Counted from the first letter of the stretch, positions 54,903 to 64,000 are shown. The stretch is 64,000 nucleotides of DNA from an uncultured Candidatus Melainabacteria bacterium (GCA_934754505.1 CAKVIE010000010.1:1-64000), one strand, 5' to 3'. The notes: generated from the sequence alone by a model not told the origin. Numbers and translations are program-made.

Positions 54903-56420
54903 ATGGCAAGCATTAAACCTGAAGAAATAACGTCAATATTAAAGACAAAAATCGAGAAATACAACGTTGAAACAGACGTAAACAGTATAGGTTCGGTATT
55001 GTCGGTAGGTGACGGTATTGCGAGATTATACGGACTTCGTAATGCAATGTCGAGTGAACTTGTAGAATTTGATGATGAAAACAACACACTCGGAATGATT
55101 ATGAACCTTGAGGAAGACAATGTCGGTGCAGTAATTTTAGGAGATTACACAGGCATAAAAGAGGGCATGACGGTCAGAACGACAGGAAGAATTGCCTCAA
55201 TTCCGACGGGAAATGAGTTAATCGGAAGAATAATTGACCCGACAGGTAAACCGATTGACGGAAAGGGCGATATCAAGTGCGAAACGACGAGAGCGATTGA
55301 TACGGTTGCTCCGGGTATTGTTGCGAGAAAGCCTGTAAATGAACCGTTACAAACAGGTTTAACGGCAATAGATGCATTAACTCCGATTGGCCGAGGTCAA
55401 CGTGAACTTATTATCGGTGACAGACAAACAGGTAAAACAGCTATTGCAACAGATACAATTATTAACCAAAAAGGACAGGACGTAATTTGTATCTATGTTG
55501 CAATCGGACAAAAGACCTCAACGGTAGCACAACTTGCAAAAACACTTGAAAAGCACGGAGCGATGGATTATTCAATAATTGTTTCGGCAAGTGCAAATGA
55601 ATCGGCACCGTTGCAATATATTGCACCGTTCGCAGGCTGTGCAATCGGTGAAGAATTTATGTATCAAGGCAAAGATGTTTTGATAATATATGACGATTTG
55701 ACCAAGCACGCACAGGCATACAGAGCAATGAGTTTGCTTTTGAGAAGACCGCCCGGACGTGAAGCATACCCCGGAGATGTATTCTATTTACACTCAAGAT
55801 TGCTTGAAAGAGCTTGTAAATTGAACGATGAACTCGGCGGCGGCAGTATTACTGCACTTCCGATTATCGAAACACAAGCAGGCGACGTATCGGCATACAT
55901 TCCGACAAACGTAATTTCAATTACAGACGGACAAATTTTCCTTGAATCAAATTTGTTCAACGCAGGTATAAGACCGGCTATCAACGCAGGTATTTCGGTA
56001 TCTCGTGTAGGCGGTGCCGCTCAAACAAAAGCTATTAAACAAGTTGCAGGTAATTTGAGATTAGGCTTGGCTCAATTCAGAGAATTAGAAGCGTTTGCAC
56101 AATTTGCAAGTGATTTGGATAAAGCAACTCAAGACCAGTTGTTAAGAGGCAAAAAGTTGACAGAAGTCATCAAGCAGCCTCAATATCAACCTTTGAGTGT
56201 AGCGGAACAAGTTTCGATATTATTTGCGGCAAATGAGGGTTACCTTGATAATATTGAAAACAAGGATATTAATAAATTCAAGGCAGATTGGTTTAATTAT
56301 TTCAATGCAAATTTGAAAGAATTGGCAGACAGATTAAATCAAAGATCAGCTTTAAGCGATGACGACAAAAAGCAATTAAAAGAACACCTTGATAAATTCA
56401 AAGTAAGTTTCTTCGGATAG
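54903..56420 (+). CDS. atpA: ATP synthase F1 subunit alpha
   Basis: 505 residues, full length. P-loop GDRQTGKTA near 170, GREAYPGDVFYLHSRLLERA near 288 and RVGGAAQTKAIKQVAG near 365. Non-catalytic nucleotide subunit. The catalytic beta subunit is encoded elsewhere. Confidence 0.98.
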   Translation: MASIKPEEITSILKTKIEKYNVETDVNSIGSVLSVGDGIARLYGLRNAMSSELVEFDDENNTLGMIMNLEEDNVGAVILGDYTGIKEGMTVRTTGRIASIPTGNELIGRIIDPTGKPIDGKGDIKCETTRAIDTVAPGIVARKPVNEPLQTGLTAIDALTPIGRGQRELIIGDRQTGKTAIATDTIINQKGQDVICIYVAIGQKTSTVAQLAKTLEKHGAMDYSIIVSASANESAPLQYIAPFAGCAIGEEFMYQGKDVLIIYDDLTKHAQAYRAMSLLLRRPPGREAYPGDVFYLHSRLLERACKLNDELGGGSITALPIIETQAGDVSAYIPTNVISITDGQIFLESNLFNAGIRPAINAGISVSRVGGAAQTKAIKQVAGNLRLGLAQFRELEAFAQFASDLDKATQDQLLRGKKLTEVIKQPQYQPLSVAEQVSILFAANEGYLDNIENKDINKFKADWFNYFNANLKELADRLNQRSALSDDDKKQLKEHLDKFKVSFFG

Positions 56421-56424
56421 GAAA

Positions 56425-57336
56425 ATGAACCAAAAGAGCATAAAAGACAGAATATCGAGCATAAAAAGCACTCAAAAGATAACGAGGGCAATGAAAATGG
56501 TTGCCGCCGCAAAGGTTAAGAAGTGCGAAAATGCCGTAAAGGCATCAAGACCGTTCACCAAAGAAATGAACGAAATGCTTCATAAGCTTTTGAAAACGGT
56601 GCAGGCATATCCCGAAGATGAAACGAAGCCGAAAAAGCCGTCAGAAAATTGGCGTGTTTTGTTGGAAAAAAGAACGACAAAAAACATCGGTCTTTTGGTA
56701 ATTTCATCGGACAAAGGTCTTGCGGGAGCTTATAATGCAAACGTTGTCAGATATGCTTTAAAGGAAATCAAACAACTTCAAGAGCAAGGCATTAATGCAA
56801 AATTATTTGTAATCGGTCAAAAGGGTCTAAACACTTTGAAACGAGAACAAAGAAATCTTGATTTTGAAATAATCAAAACCTATCCTGCATTTATCGAGGG
56901 CGGAAGCTCGGCACTCGGAACGGTTGTTGCGGAAGATATGGCAACGGAATTCGTCGAAGGCAACATTGACGAAATGAAAATCATAACAACAAGATTTAGA
57001 AATATGATGTCATATTCCGTTGAAGAATGGGAAATACTTCCGATGAAAGATAAAATTGACGATGCGGAAGAATATCATTCGGAAATGGAGTTTGAACCTG
57101 ATTTGTCGGTAATGCTACGCAAAATCGTGCCGTTTTATATCGCAAACATAATCTATCAGGCACTTTTGGAAGCTACGGCAAGCGAACTCGCATCAAGAAT
57201 GACCGCAATGTCAGCAGCTTGCAACAATGCAGATGAAATGATAAGAACTTTGTCTATTGATTATAACAAAGCTCGTCAAGCCGCAATTACACAGGAAATT
57301 ACGGAAGTCGTCAGCGGTGCTGATGCACAAAAATAA
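56425..57336 (+). CDS. atpG: ATP synthase F1 subunit gamma
   Basis: 303 residues. Begins with RISSIKSTQKITRAMKMVAA and ends with a coiled-coil helix containing TIDYNKARQAAITQEITEVV-type residues. Central shaft. I see no obvious cyanobacterial redox-control insertion with a cysteine pair. Four bases after atpA; beta and epsilon do not follow. Confidence 0.95.
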   Translation: MNQKSIKDRISSIKSTQKITRAMKMVAAAKVKKCENAVKASRPFTKEMNEMLHKLLKTVQAYPEDETKPKKPSENWRVLLEKRTTKNIGLLVISSDKGLAGAYNANVVRYALKEIKQLQEQGINAKLFVIGQKGLNTLKREQRNLDFEIIKTYPAFIEGGSSALGTVVAEDMATEFVEGNIDEMKIITTRFRNMMSYSVEEWEILPMKDKIDDAEEYHSEMEFEPDLSVMLRKIVPFYIANIIYQALLEATASELASRMTAMSAACNNADEMIRTLSIDYNKARQAAITQEITEVVSGADAQK

Positions 57337-57344
57337 ATACGGGC

Positions 57345-60300
57345 ATGCAGACAATGGGTTATAAAAAGCTGATAATTTATTCCGTAACTGGAATTTTAGC
57401 CTTCGTTTTTGTCTTGTATTTAGCGATTTTGGCTGCTTTTCCGATAAATTTCAACGGCGGAAAGTTCAAATCCGAAATTGAAAATGAATTTCATAAAAAT
57501 ACGGGTTTAACATTAGATATAGAAAAAATCTCGTTAAAACCGTCATTCAGTCCTGTTTTGAGTATTGATGCACATCACGTTTTAGTTTTATATCCTGAGG
57601 GTAAAGAACTTTTAAAAGTACGTGATATGTCAATGAAAATAGCTGTTTTACCTTTATTGGCGAAAAAAGTCAAAATAAATGCAATAACAGCCGAAAGACC
57701 GATTTTATCAACCGAAATCAACTCAAACGGCGAAACAACTTTAGATAAATATTTAAAAATCCGGTCTGCCAAAAAACAGAACAAAAGTGGTTTTGAATTT
57801 TCAAACACCATGCCCGAAGTCGTTTTTAACGATTACAAAATCAAAATTCACGACCGATTATACGGAGAACCGTTTGTATTAAACGGAAAGAAATTAAAAC
57901 TCTCACAAAAAATAAGCAGCGACGGAATAAAATTAGCGACAAAAACCGTTTTAAGCCAAGGCGGAGTTAATTTTATTAATTTTGATACAGAACTTGAACT
58001 TCCGAAAGAAACGGGCGAAGTCCGACTGTTTCAAACCAATCCGTTCAGATATATCAGAAATTTTTCAATCAAATCCGACGTAAAGACAAAATTAAAAATA
58101 ACAAAAAAAGACAACAAACCCGAATGTGTCGGAAGCATTCTCGTTTCGGGCTTATCACTTATTGTTGACAACCAAAAATCGGAAAATAATTTTATAGATT
58201 TAAAAATCAATAAAAACAAAGTTGACATAAAAGCCGTTGTAAGAACGTCAAAAACGGACGTTTTAACGGTTGCAGGCTATGCTGTCAAAAATCAGAAGAT
58301 AAATTTAAGTGCAAAATCCGAACAAATACATCTGAAACCCTTTATTGAAACGGTTAAAGCCGTTCTAAACATTTTAAACATAAAAAACGATTTAGATGAA
58401 TATAATATTTCAGGTACGGCAAAATTAGATTTCAACGTAAAAAGTGACTTCAAGAAAATGGAATCATCAGGTTTTGCAAAAATCGAAAATGCAGCAATAA
58501 CGGGAAAAAAGATACCATGCAAAATCAACGGAATAAATGCCGAAATAAATTTTGACAACAATTTAATAGGAATAAGAAATTCCAAATTATACATAAACAA
58601 CATGCCCGTAAAAATCAGCGGCAGCATCAATTCCAAAACAGAGGCGAATATAAATCTTGATGCGGAAAACATTGACGTTGAACAAATAACGGCACTTCTT
58701 CCGAGTGACGTCAGAGGTCAAATAAAGGCAAAAGGCAGAATAAGCGTAAAGGCAGTAGCAGAGGGTAAAATCAAGGATTTATCCGTAAAATTTTCAGGAG
58801 CAGGTAAAAACTTTACCGCAAAAGTTAAAAACGATTTTGAAATATATATGCCAAACGGAAGTTTGGGATATTCTGGCAAAATAAACTCTCAAAACGGGCA
58901 AAACGGCAGATTAATATTGCAAAACGCAGAAATTCGAGAGTTAAAAACATTAAATGAAAATATTTTAATCTCAAAAGCAGACATAATTTTGGACAAAAAC
59001 ACCCTCAAAACCGAAAAAACCACATTGATTTTTTCGGGACTTCCTATTGTTTTGTCAGGTGAAATCAAAGACTATGACAAAATTCCCGTTTATGATTTGA
59101 CTCTTGACGGAAAAATTAAATCGGCTGAAATTTATGAGATTTTGCAGAAAAATAAAGATTTGAATAAATTCAAAGCAGCTGCAAAAGGTGCTGTTGAAAG
59201 CCATTTGAAGATTAACGGCAAGGATAAAAACGGCAAAATCACGGGATATTTCAACGCAGATAAAGAAAATTACATCTCATTTCTTGTTATAAAAGAGCTT
59301 TTAGGCGAAAAATCAACTGTCAATGTCGATGCAGATTTCACGGCAAACGACTTAAATATCAACGAAATAAAACTTTCCAAAAACGGAACGGATACAATAA
59401 TCAAGATTTGCGGCAAGTTGAAAAACTTTGAAACTGCAGAAAAAATGAGAATAACAATTCCAAATTCACTGACCTTCTCAGATGCGGAATTTAAAAATTC
59501 CGAAATCACCGTAAAAGCGGATATAACAGCTGACGGCAAACTTTCTGCTCCCGAGCTTAAGGGTAAATTAGAACTCAAAACCATTGTTATTCCTCAATAC
59601 AAAATGTCAGGTTACAACAATGAAATCACCTTAAACGGCAATGATATCAAACTCTACATGCCCGAACTCAAAATCGGACAATCGAAATTCAACGTAAGAG
59701 GTGATTTAAGTACAAATTTAGGAAAATCCTTTGTTATCAAGGATATCCATATCAAATCCGACTTGATTGATTTAGACGAATTAAATCAGGCCTTGTCACA
59801 AACCTCGACACACAGCGTTTACCCCGGAATTGAACTTCCGATTACAGCAAAAAACGGCACAGCAGAGATAAAAACCTTTAAGACAGGCGGATTTTCGGCG
59901 GATAACATAACCTGCGATATTGCAATAGAAAACAATGTTTTGAAAATGTCAAACATCAAAGGTACCGCATATAAAGGCACTTTGAACGGAAAAGCGGAAT
60001 ATAACTTCCTGCACACAACGACAAAAAGCGAACTTCACGGAGCGAATGCCGAATTAAGCCCGATTTTGAAGGTTGTAACGGGAAAAGTCGATAGCACGAC
60101 GGGTAAAATCAAATACAATTTAAAAATTAATACAATCGGAACAAATCAATCACAGCAGCAAAGAACTGCAAAAGGCTATATCGATTTCAGCTCAAATAAC
60201 GGCGTAATGGGCCCGTTATGCAGGTTTGAACATTTTCTCTATGCACAAAACTTAATCAGCCAAAGTATGTTAAAAACAACAATAAGATCGGTCAGAAACG

Positions 60301-60980
60301 CATTAAACCCCAAAAACACGGGCGTTTATACGAGTGCAAAAGGACTTATTGAAATCGCAAACGGCAATGCATATTTAAAACCCGTAACGATGTCAGGACC
60401 GAACATGAGCCTTTATATAACAGGCAGAATGAATATCGTTCACAATTATGCAGAAGTTAAGATTTACGGAAGAATTTCAGAGGAAATCGAAAGAACTTTG
60501 GGCGACTTATCCAAACCCGTTCCCGAAACGATTATGAGCGAATCATCTGAAACCTCGCTCGGCAACTTATTTTACAATGATTACAATACGAGAGCACCCG
60601 CTGCAATTCTCAAGGCAATTCCGTCGTTAAATCCATATTCGGGTTTGAGTTCAAGACCTTTTGAAGTCGTCATAACAGGTAATCCCGACAATGTAAAATC
60701 CGTAAAAAGCTTCAAATGGATAACCGAAACGACAGAAGCCCCCATTCCAAATAATATCTACGTTGAAAGCCGTTTGAACAACAAACCTCAAACAAATACA
60801 ACCACAACAAATCCCGTTGGAGAAAAACTCGAACGACAAGATTATGTACCGAGAAATCAATACATTGATTCAAATAAACAACAAGACTCGCAAGATACGC
60901 CTGTTCAAAAGCAAAATCAAAGCTCAAATTCAACAGAATTACCTGATTTTATGAATAATTTACCTGACAACTTTAATTAA
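57345..60980 (+). CDS. Large AsmA-like protein
   Basis: 1211 residues. An N-terminal helix anchor (about 8-30) is followed by an AsmA-type start (GLTLDIEKISLKPSFSPVLS) and a long series of beta-strands, then an AsmA-like C-terminal domain with GPLCRFEHFLYAQNLI and TMSGPNMSLYITGRMN. Such TamB/YhdP-like proteins are thought to be bridges for phospholipid flow to the outer membrane. The last 80 residues are Q/N/T/P-rich and disordered. No clear ribosome site; ATG 57354 is an alternative. Its 3' end overlaps the convergent decarboxylase gene by 21 bases. Confidence 0.82.
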   Translation: MQTMGYKKLIIYSVTGILAFVFVLYLAILAAFPINFNGGKFKSEIENEFHKNTGLTLDIEKISLKPSFSPVLSIDAHHVLVLYPEGKELLKVRDMSMKIAVLPLLAKKVKINAITAERPILSTEINSNGETTLDKYLKIRSAKKQNKSGFEFSNTMPEVVFNDYKIKIHDRLYGEPFVLNGKKLKLSQKISSDGIKLATKTVLSQGGVNFINFDTELELPKETGEVRLFQTNPFRYIRNFSIKSDVKTKLKITKKDNKPECVGSILVSGLSLIVDNQKSENNFIDLKINKNKVDIKAVVRTSKTDVLTVAGYAVKNQKINLSAKSEQIHLKPFIETVKAVLNILNIKNDLDEYNISGTAKLDFNVKSDFKKMESSGFAKIENAAITGKKIPCKINGINAEINFDNNLIGIRNSKLYINNMPVKISGSINSKTEANINLDAENIDVEQITALLPSDVRGQIKAKGRISVKAVAEGKIKDLSVKFSGAGKNFTAKVKNDFEIYMPNGSLGYSGKINSQNGQNGRLILQNAEIRELKTLNENILISKADIILDKNTLKTEKTTLIFSGLPIVLSGEIKDYDKIPVYDLTLDGKIKSAEIYEILQKNKDLNKFKAAAKGAVESHLKINGKDKNGKITGYFNADKENYISFLVIKELLGEKSTVNVDADFTANDLNINEIKLSKNGTDTIIKICGKLKNFETAEKMRITIPNSLTFSDAEFKNSEITVKADITADGKLSAPELKGKLELKTIVIPQYKMSGYNNEITLNGNDIKLYMPELKIGQSKFNVRGDLSTNLGKSFVIKDIHIKSDLIDLDELNQALSQTSTHSVYPGIELPITAKNGTAEIKTFKTGGFSADNITCDIAIENNVLKMSNIKGTAYKGTLNGKAEYNFLHTTTKSELHGANAELSPILKVVTGKVDSTTGKIKYNLKINTIGTNQSQQQRTAKGYIDFSSNNGVMGPLCRFEHFLYAQNLISQSMLKTTIRSVRNALNPKNTGVYTSAKGLIEIANGNAYLKPVTMSGPNMSLYITGRMNIVHNYAEVKIYGRISEEIERTLGDLSKPVPETIMSESSETSLGNLFYNDYNTRAPAAILKAIPSLNPYSGLSSRPFEVVITGNPDNVKSVKSFKWITETTEAPIPNNIYVESRLNNKPQTNTTTTNPVGEKLERQDYVPRNQYIDSNKQQDSQDTPVQKQNQSSNSTELPDFMNNLPDNFN

Positions 60981-62312
60981 TTTTCGGTTTTGTTTGAGAT
61001 AATTAATATGTTCGTGAGATATTTTTTCGCCTAAAATCAAAATCGGAATCCCGGGTGGATATTCTGAAATCGTTTCCCCGCAAATATTTCCGAAGGCTTC
61101 TTCTACGGGAAGTTCAACTTTTTCTGCAAAAAATGCCTCTCTCGGCAAAAGCTCGCAATTAGGCAGAATTAACGGGCATGATGCTTCTTCGGCAGGGCAG
61201 GAATAATCAGTCGAAACAATTATCTTTAAAGCCTTTTCAAGCTGTTTTAATTTATGTTTTGCAGTGCCTATTCCCGTCAAAAGTAAACTTGCAAAACTGT
61301 TCGTAAGTTCATCTTCAATATCAAATTCATCAAACAAAATATCCGAAAGGTCAAACCCCGAAAGCCCTTTGACTTTCACAAGAAGTTTTGTCGGGTCGTT
61401 AAAATCACAAAATTCAATGTTTTTTTCGGACAAAAAAGTTTTTTTCAATTCGGAAATATCATAGAGCAGTTTATCAATTTTTTTCTTGCCTTTATCAGAA
61501 GTCAAAAAAGATATAACCGCCTCAATCGCAGCAAGCATAGGATAAGACGGAGATGTCGTATTTATAAGATTTAAAGAGTTTTGAATTTTCTCTTGACTGA
61601 TTGTGCCTGCCGAAAGCAAGATAGCACAAGGGTTTGGTGCTCCGCAAGTTTTATGCAGAGATTCAACTGCAATATCCGCCCCGAGCTTAACGGCATTTTC
61701 CCCGAAAACTGTTGGTGCAAAAGACTTTAATGCACCATGAGCCTCATCAACAATTAATTTAACATTTTTCAAACGGCAAACTTCCGAAATCGCTTTAATA
61801 TCAGATGTTACACCCTCATAAGTCGGAGAAGTTATAATAACTGCCTTAATGTCAGAATTTTTCTCAAGCTCTGACAAAATAACATCAGCCGAAACCGCAT
61901 TAAAAATTGACCACTGCTGGTTAATTTCGGGCATGAACCAGACAGGCTCGGCACCTGTCAAAACAAGCCCGTGAAGAACGGATTTGTGGCAATTTCTCGC
62001 AATCAAAACCTTTTCATTCGGCTTCAAAACAGCAAGCATTGCTGCAATTATACCTGATGATGAACCGTTTACGAGATAAAAAAGTTCTTTAACACCCAAT
62101 AATTCTGCCGATTTTTTCATTGATGAAAGAATGTCCTCGGTTGGGTTTGCGAGATTATCAAGGTCATTAATTTCAGACAAATCGTGTTTGAAAAATTTTC
62201 TACCTAAATATTTTGCAGCTTCATCACAAACACCTGCCGTTCTGTCGTGTGACGGCGTTGTGAATAAAATTCTTTTAGACTCTGCTATTTTTTTTATTTT
62301 TTTCCCTAACAA
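60960..62312 (-). CDS. Orn/Lys/Arg decarboxylase-family PLP enzyme
   Basis: 450 residues. Fold-type I PLP enzyme: VDEAHGA near 188 with D189 and H192, and the Schiff-base lysine K221 in ESLHKTCGAPNP. Short form without the N-terminal wing domain, closer to Bacillus SpeA-type arginine or lysine decarboxylases than to the 700-residue inducible enzymes. Likely polyamine synthesis. The start is TTG at 62312, with AGAGG five bases before it and an upstream in-frame stop. Confidence 0.85.
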   Translation of the reverse strand: MLGKKIKKIAESKRILFTTPSHDRTAGVCDEAAKYLGRKFFKHDLSEINDLDNLANPTEDILSSMKKSAELLGVKELFYLVNGSSSGIIAAMLAVLKPNEKVLIARNCHKSVLHGLVLTGAEPVWFMPEINQQWSIFNAVSADVILSELEKNSDIKAVIITSPTYEGVTSDIKAISEVCRLKNVKLIVDEAHGALKSFAPTVFGENAVKLGADIAVESLHKTCGAPNPCAILLSAGTISQEKIQNSLNLINTTSPSYPMLAAIEAVISFLTSDKGKKKIDKLLYDISELKKTFLSEKNIEFCDFNDPTKLLVKVKGLSGFDLSDILFDEFDIEDELTNSFASLLLTGIGTAKHKLKQLEKALKIIVSTDYSCPAEEASCPLILPNCELLPREAFFAEKVELPVEEAFGNICGETISEYPPGIPILILGEKISHEHINYLKQNRKLIKVVR

Positions 62313-62424
62313 GTCAACCTCTTTTTAAACAATCAAAATAAATCAAATGCGGACGATATCTTATCAACTCGGTACAAAATCGAATTTTATTATAATAAAA
62401 ACACACTCCGTTTTTCACGGTAAT

Positions 62425-62454
62425 GAAAAAAATACCTTTTTTTATAAAGGTATT
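62425..62454 (-). terminator. Terminator of the exported HExxH protein gene
   Basis: AATACCTTT/AAAGGTATT (62431-62439, 62446-62454) with six T following on the minus strand. Confidence 0.8.
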
Positions 62455-62492
62455 TTATCAAGTCATAAATTATTGTCAAAATAGCAAAAGGT

Positions 62493-63926
62493 CTAAATAT
62501 CGTCCTCAAACCCCGGAGAGCGGACAGGAAGATTTGAATAGCTCGGATTGGAGAAAACCGATTTTTTGATATATTTATTTGTGTAATCACCTTTTTCGAG
62601 CAATTTTTTAAGCAAATTTTCTCTAACGACAAGCGGGTGAGAAACCTCGGAAACAGAGGGATTTTTATCACATAATTGAGTCCAGACCGAGGCCTCCATT
62701 GTCCACGCATAAGTTTCTTCATTCAGCGAGTCAAATTCATCTTGGTGCAAGGCTTCGTGTGCCAATAATGCCGCAAGTGCCGCAGCAGGTGCATCAGCGT
62801 GTTTATGATTTATATAAATGTTGAGTTTGCCTGCCTGACGCCAGCCAAGAGCATCAAAAGATTCATAATTTTTGTTGATTTCACTCAAGTTTCTAAATTT
62901 TATAACCATTGCACGGTGAGTCAAATTTTTACCTAAAATCGCATCGTGAGAGAATTTGCCGACAGTGTCTTTTAAAAGTTCGAGAGCTTCGATAATTCTA
63001 TCTTCTTTGGTAACTTTTTTATATTTTTTTTGAAGTTCTTTTGAATCGTAAGAGAGAATTTCTTTCTCAATTTTTTCACCCTCTGCCTTTGCCTTTGCAT
63101 CAAAGTCTTTTTGCATAGGTGCACCCATTTTGCCGAAAGCTCTTGTGACTTCTTTCGTCGGGACAAAACTTTTCGTTTGCGGAGCAGAAGCTTCTTTTAA
63201 GAAAGCTCCGTATTCTTCAATATTTCCGCTTGATTTCAGCTTGTTTTGCAAAATAACAAGTTTGTTTTTCGACCCTTGCAAAGTCGGGTTTTTCTCAAGC
63301 ATTTGCGACCAAACGGCAATTTGAAGCTGTTCTGCCGCATCAATGTCACTGTCGGTTTTATCTTTGCTGATTAAAGCCTCTCTTGCCAATAACGGTGCTA
63401 TTGCCGCTGACGGTGCTTCTTTAAATTCCGAATTAATACTTATTTGATATTTTTTGCCGACAAATTCACCGAAAGCATCACTATTTTTGCGACCTTCAAT
63501 TTTTGAAAAATCAACAAATTTTATCACAATGGGTGACATTGTTTTATTGCTTCCGTGGATTGATTTGTAAGAAAAATCACCGGCTGTGCCTTTTAAAAGC
63601 TCACTTGCCTCGATTAATTTTTGTTCTTTCGTAATTTGTTTGTATTTTTGTTTAATTTCTTTAGTAACGATTTTTTGAGGCAAAACTGTTTTTTCAACAC
63701 TTGTCGTGCCTGATGTCGTCATATTTGCAGGCGGATTGGTAACTCTTTCGCTTGCACCGTTGCTGAAAATAACTTCGTTTTGAGGGAAACTATCGTTTTT
63801 GTGCAAAGTAATATAATCTTTGTCTTGAGTATAATATTTTGCCTGCGGATAAACATACTCGTTTGAAAATGCCGTATTGGAACATATTATCGCCGTGCAT
63901 AACGCTGTAAATAATATCTTTTTCAC
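62493..63926 (-). CDS. Exported protein with duplicated HExxH-type domain
   Basis: 477 residues. A signal peptide (KKILFTALCTAIICSNTAFS) precedes two related domains: repeat 1 (about 85-250) and repeat 2 (about 300-450), both with KQKYKQITKE or KKYKKVTKE starts, an IVIKF or MVIKF strand, and an LLA...EAL helix. Repeat 2 has HEALH (390-394) with E at +9 (NEETYA), a zinc protease-type HExxH. Repeat 1 has REALI and cannot bind zinc this way. GTG 63926 is chosen: GGAGG is eight bases upstream and the ATG at 63941 lies before that site. Confidence 0.75.
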   Translation of the reverse strand: MKKILFTALCTAIICSNTAFSNEYVYPQAKYYTQDKDYITLHKNDSFPQNEVIFSNGASERVTNPPANMTTSGTTSVEKTVLPQKIVTKEIKQKYKQITKEQKLIEASELLKGTAGDFSYKSIHGSNKTMSPIVIKFVDFSKIEGRKNSDAFGEFVGKKYQISINSEFKEAPSAAIAPLLAREALISKDKTDSDIDAAEQLQIAVWSQMLEKNPTLQGSKNKLVILQNKLKSSGNIEEYGAFLKEASAPQTKSFVPTKEVTRAFGKMGAPMQKDFDAKAKAEGEKIEKEILSYDSKELQKKYKKVTKEDRIIEALELLKDTVGKFSHDAILGKNLTHRAMVIKFRNLSEINKNYESFDALGWRQAGKLNIYINHKHADAPAAALAALLAHEALHQDEFDSLNEETYAWTMEASVWTQLCDKNPSVSEVSHPLVVRENLLKKLLEKGDYTNKYIKKSVFSNPSYSNLPVRSPGFEDDI

Positions 63927-64000
63927 TTCGGTAACCTCCATATAAAATATTATTACCTATTTTTTTTATAAGGACAAATTTTCAACTATCAAATAAAAAA

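Larger units (their letters stand above)
2223..61935. repeat. Dispersed CATGCCCG octamer, 21 sites
   Basis: Sites begin on the plus strand as CATGCCCG at 2223, 2409, 4324, 5680, 8893, 12980, 30073, 41967, 46511, 48932, 50190, 51531, 51615, 57809, 58601 and 59657, and as CGGGCATG at 46234, 46257, 57340, 61173 and 61928. Only four other CATGCCC heptamers end in a different base (about 11803, 42668, 47540, 55144). Nearly all are inside genes. Clusters: seven at 46-52 kb and six at 57-62 kb; none at 13-30 kb. Counted by eye, so a few may be missed. Confidence 0.8.

Noticed and set aside
1..64000. CRISPR arrays, insertion sequences, prophage
   Set aside because: I saw no regularly spaced repeats, transposases, integrases or phage structural genes.

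Overview
The window is AT-rich chromosomal DNA from an anaerobic, fermentative bacterium with a Gram-negative envelope. The best fit is a gut-type non-photosynthetic cyanobacterial relative (Melainabacteria/Vampirovibrionia, Gastranaerophilales-like). This placement is inference. It rests on an F-type ATP synthase operon in the cyanobacterial order a-c-b'-b-delta-alpha-gamma with beta and epsilon absent, an SLH-domain exported protein, LPS and lipid-transport genes (lptA, lptC, lpxK, two GT9 transferases, two MlaE permeases), PilT, and a hydrogen/ethanol fermentation block ([FeFe] hydrogenases, Rex, AdhE). No photosynthesis or respiratory genes are visible.

Layout. 1-603 is a non-coding stretch rich in inverted repeats. 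mnmE (604-1938) faces a long minus-strand run: gyrB, a TPR protein, a diguanylate cyclase, a DivIC-like protein, lptC and lptA (8976 to 1987). 9076-15000 holds a TonB-C-like protein, a nucleoside deaminase, a radical SAM protein, an AI-2E transporter and the SLH protein. 15160-21502 holds a small exported protein with mutL, an orphan MlaE permease, pilT, an AGCS symporter and an unknown protein. 21581-30291 is the redox block: adhE, a strong terminator, then rex, ferredoxin-like, hydS, SpoIIE-type phosphatase, ferredoxin-like, hydA and an isochorismatase-family protein, all nearly overlapping. 30448-36498 is an envelope operon: an ABC ATPase, mlaE, mlaF, an MCE protein, lpxK and a heptosyltransferase-like gene. 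36625-44637 holds a DUF6941-like protein, a radical SAM protein, tRNA-Leu(CAA), ilvN, ilvB, metK, rpsO, an NTF2-like protein and gltX. 44973-52415 holds rpsG, rpsL and a seven-gene comEC to lspA/rluD operon. 52472-57336 is the ATP synthase operon, followed by a giant AsmA-like protein, a PLP decarboxylase and an exported protein with a duplicated HExxH domain.

How the genes fit together. Rex senses NADH/NAD, AdhE reoxidises NADH to ethanol, and the hydrogenase cluster disposes of electrons as H2. HydS carries a PAS domain and lacks the proton-relay cysteine, so it looks like an H2 or redox sensor that signals through the adjacent phosphatase. ATP synthase probably works with a proton-type c-ring. 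The Lpt, Mla, LpxK and AsmA genes build and maintain the outer membrane.

The most unusual signal is not a gene. The octamer CATGCCCG (or its complement CGGGCATG) occurs 21 times by my count, in several reading frames and on both strands, where less than one is expected at this base composition. It resembles a HIP1-like or DNA-uptake-like genomic signature. A second recurring pattern is a set of genes with a -10 box 6 to 9 bases before the ATG and no ribosome binding site, suggesting leaderless mRNAs.
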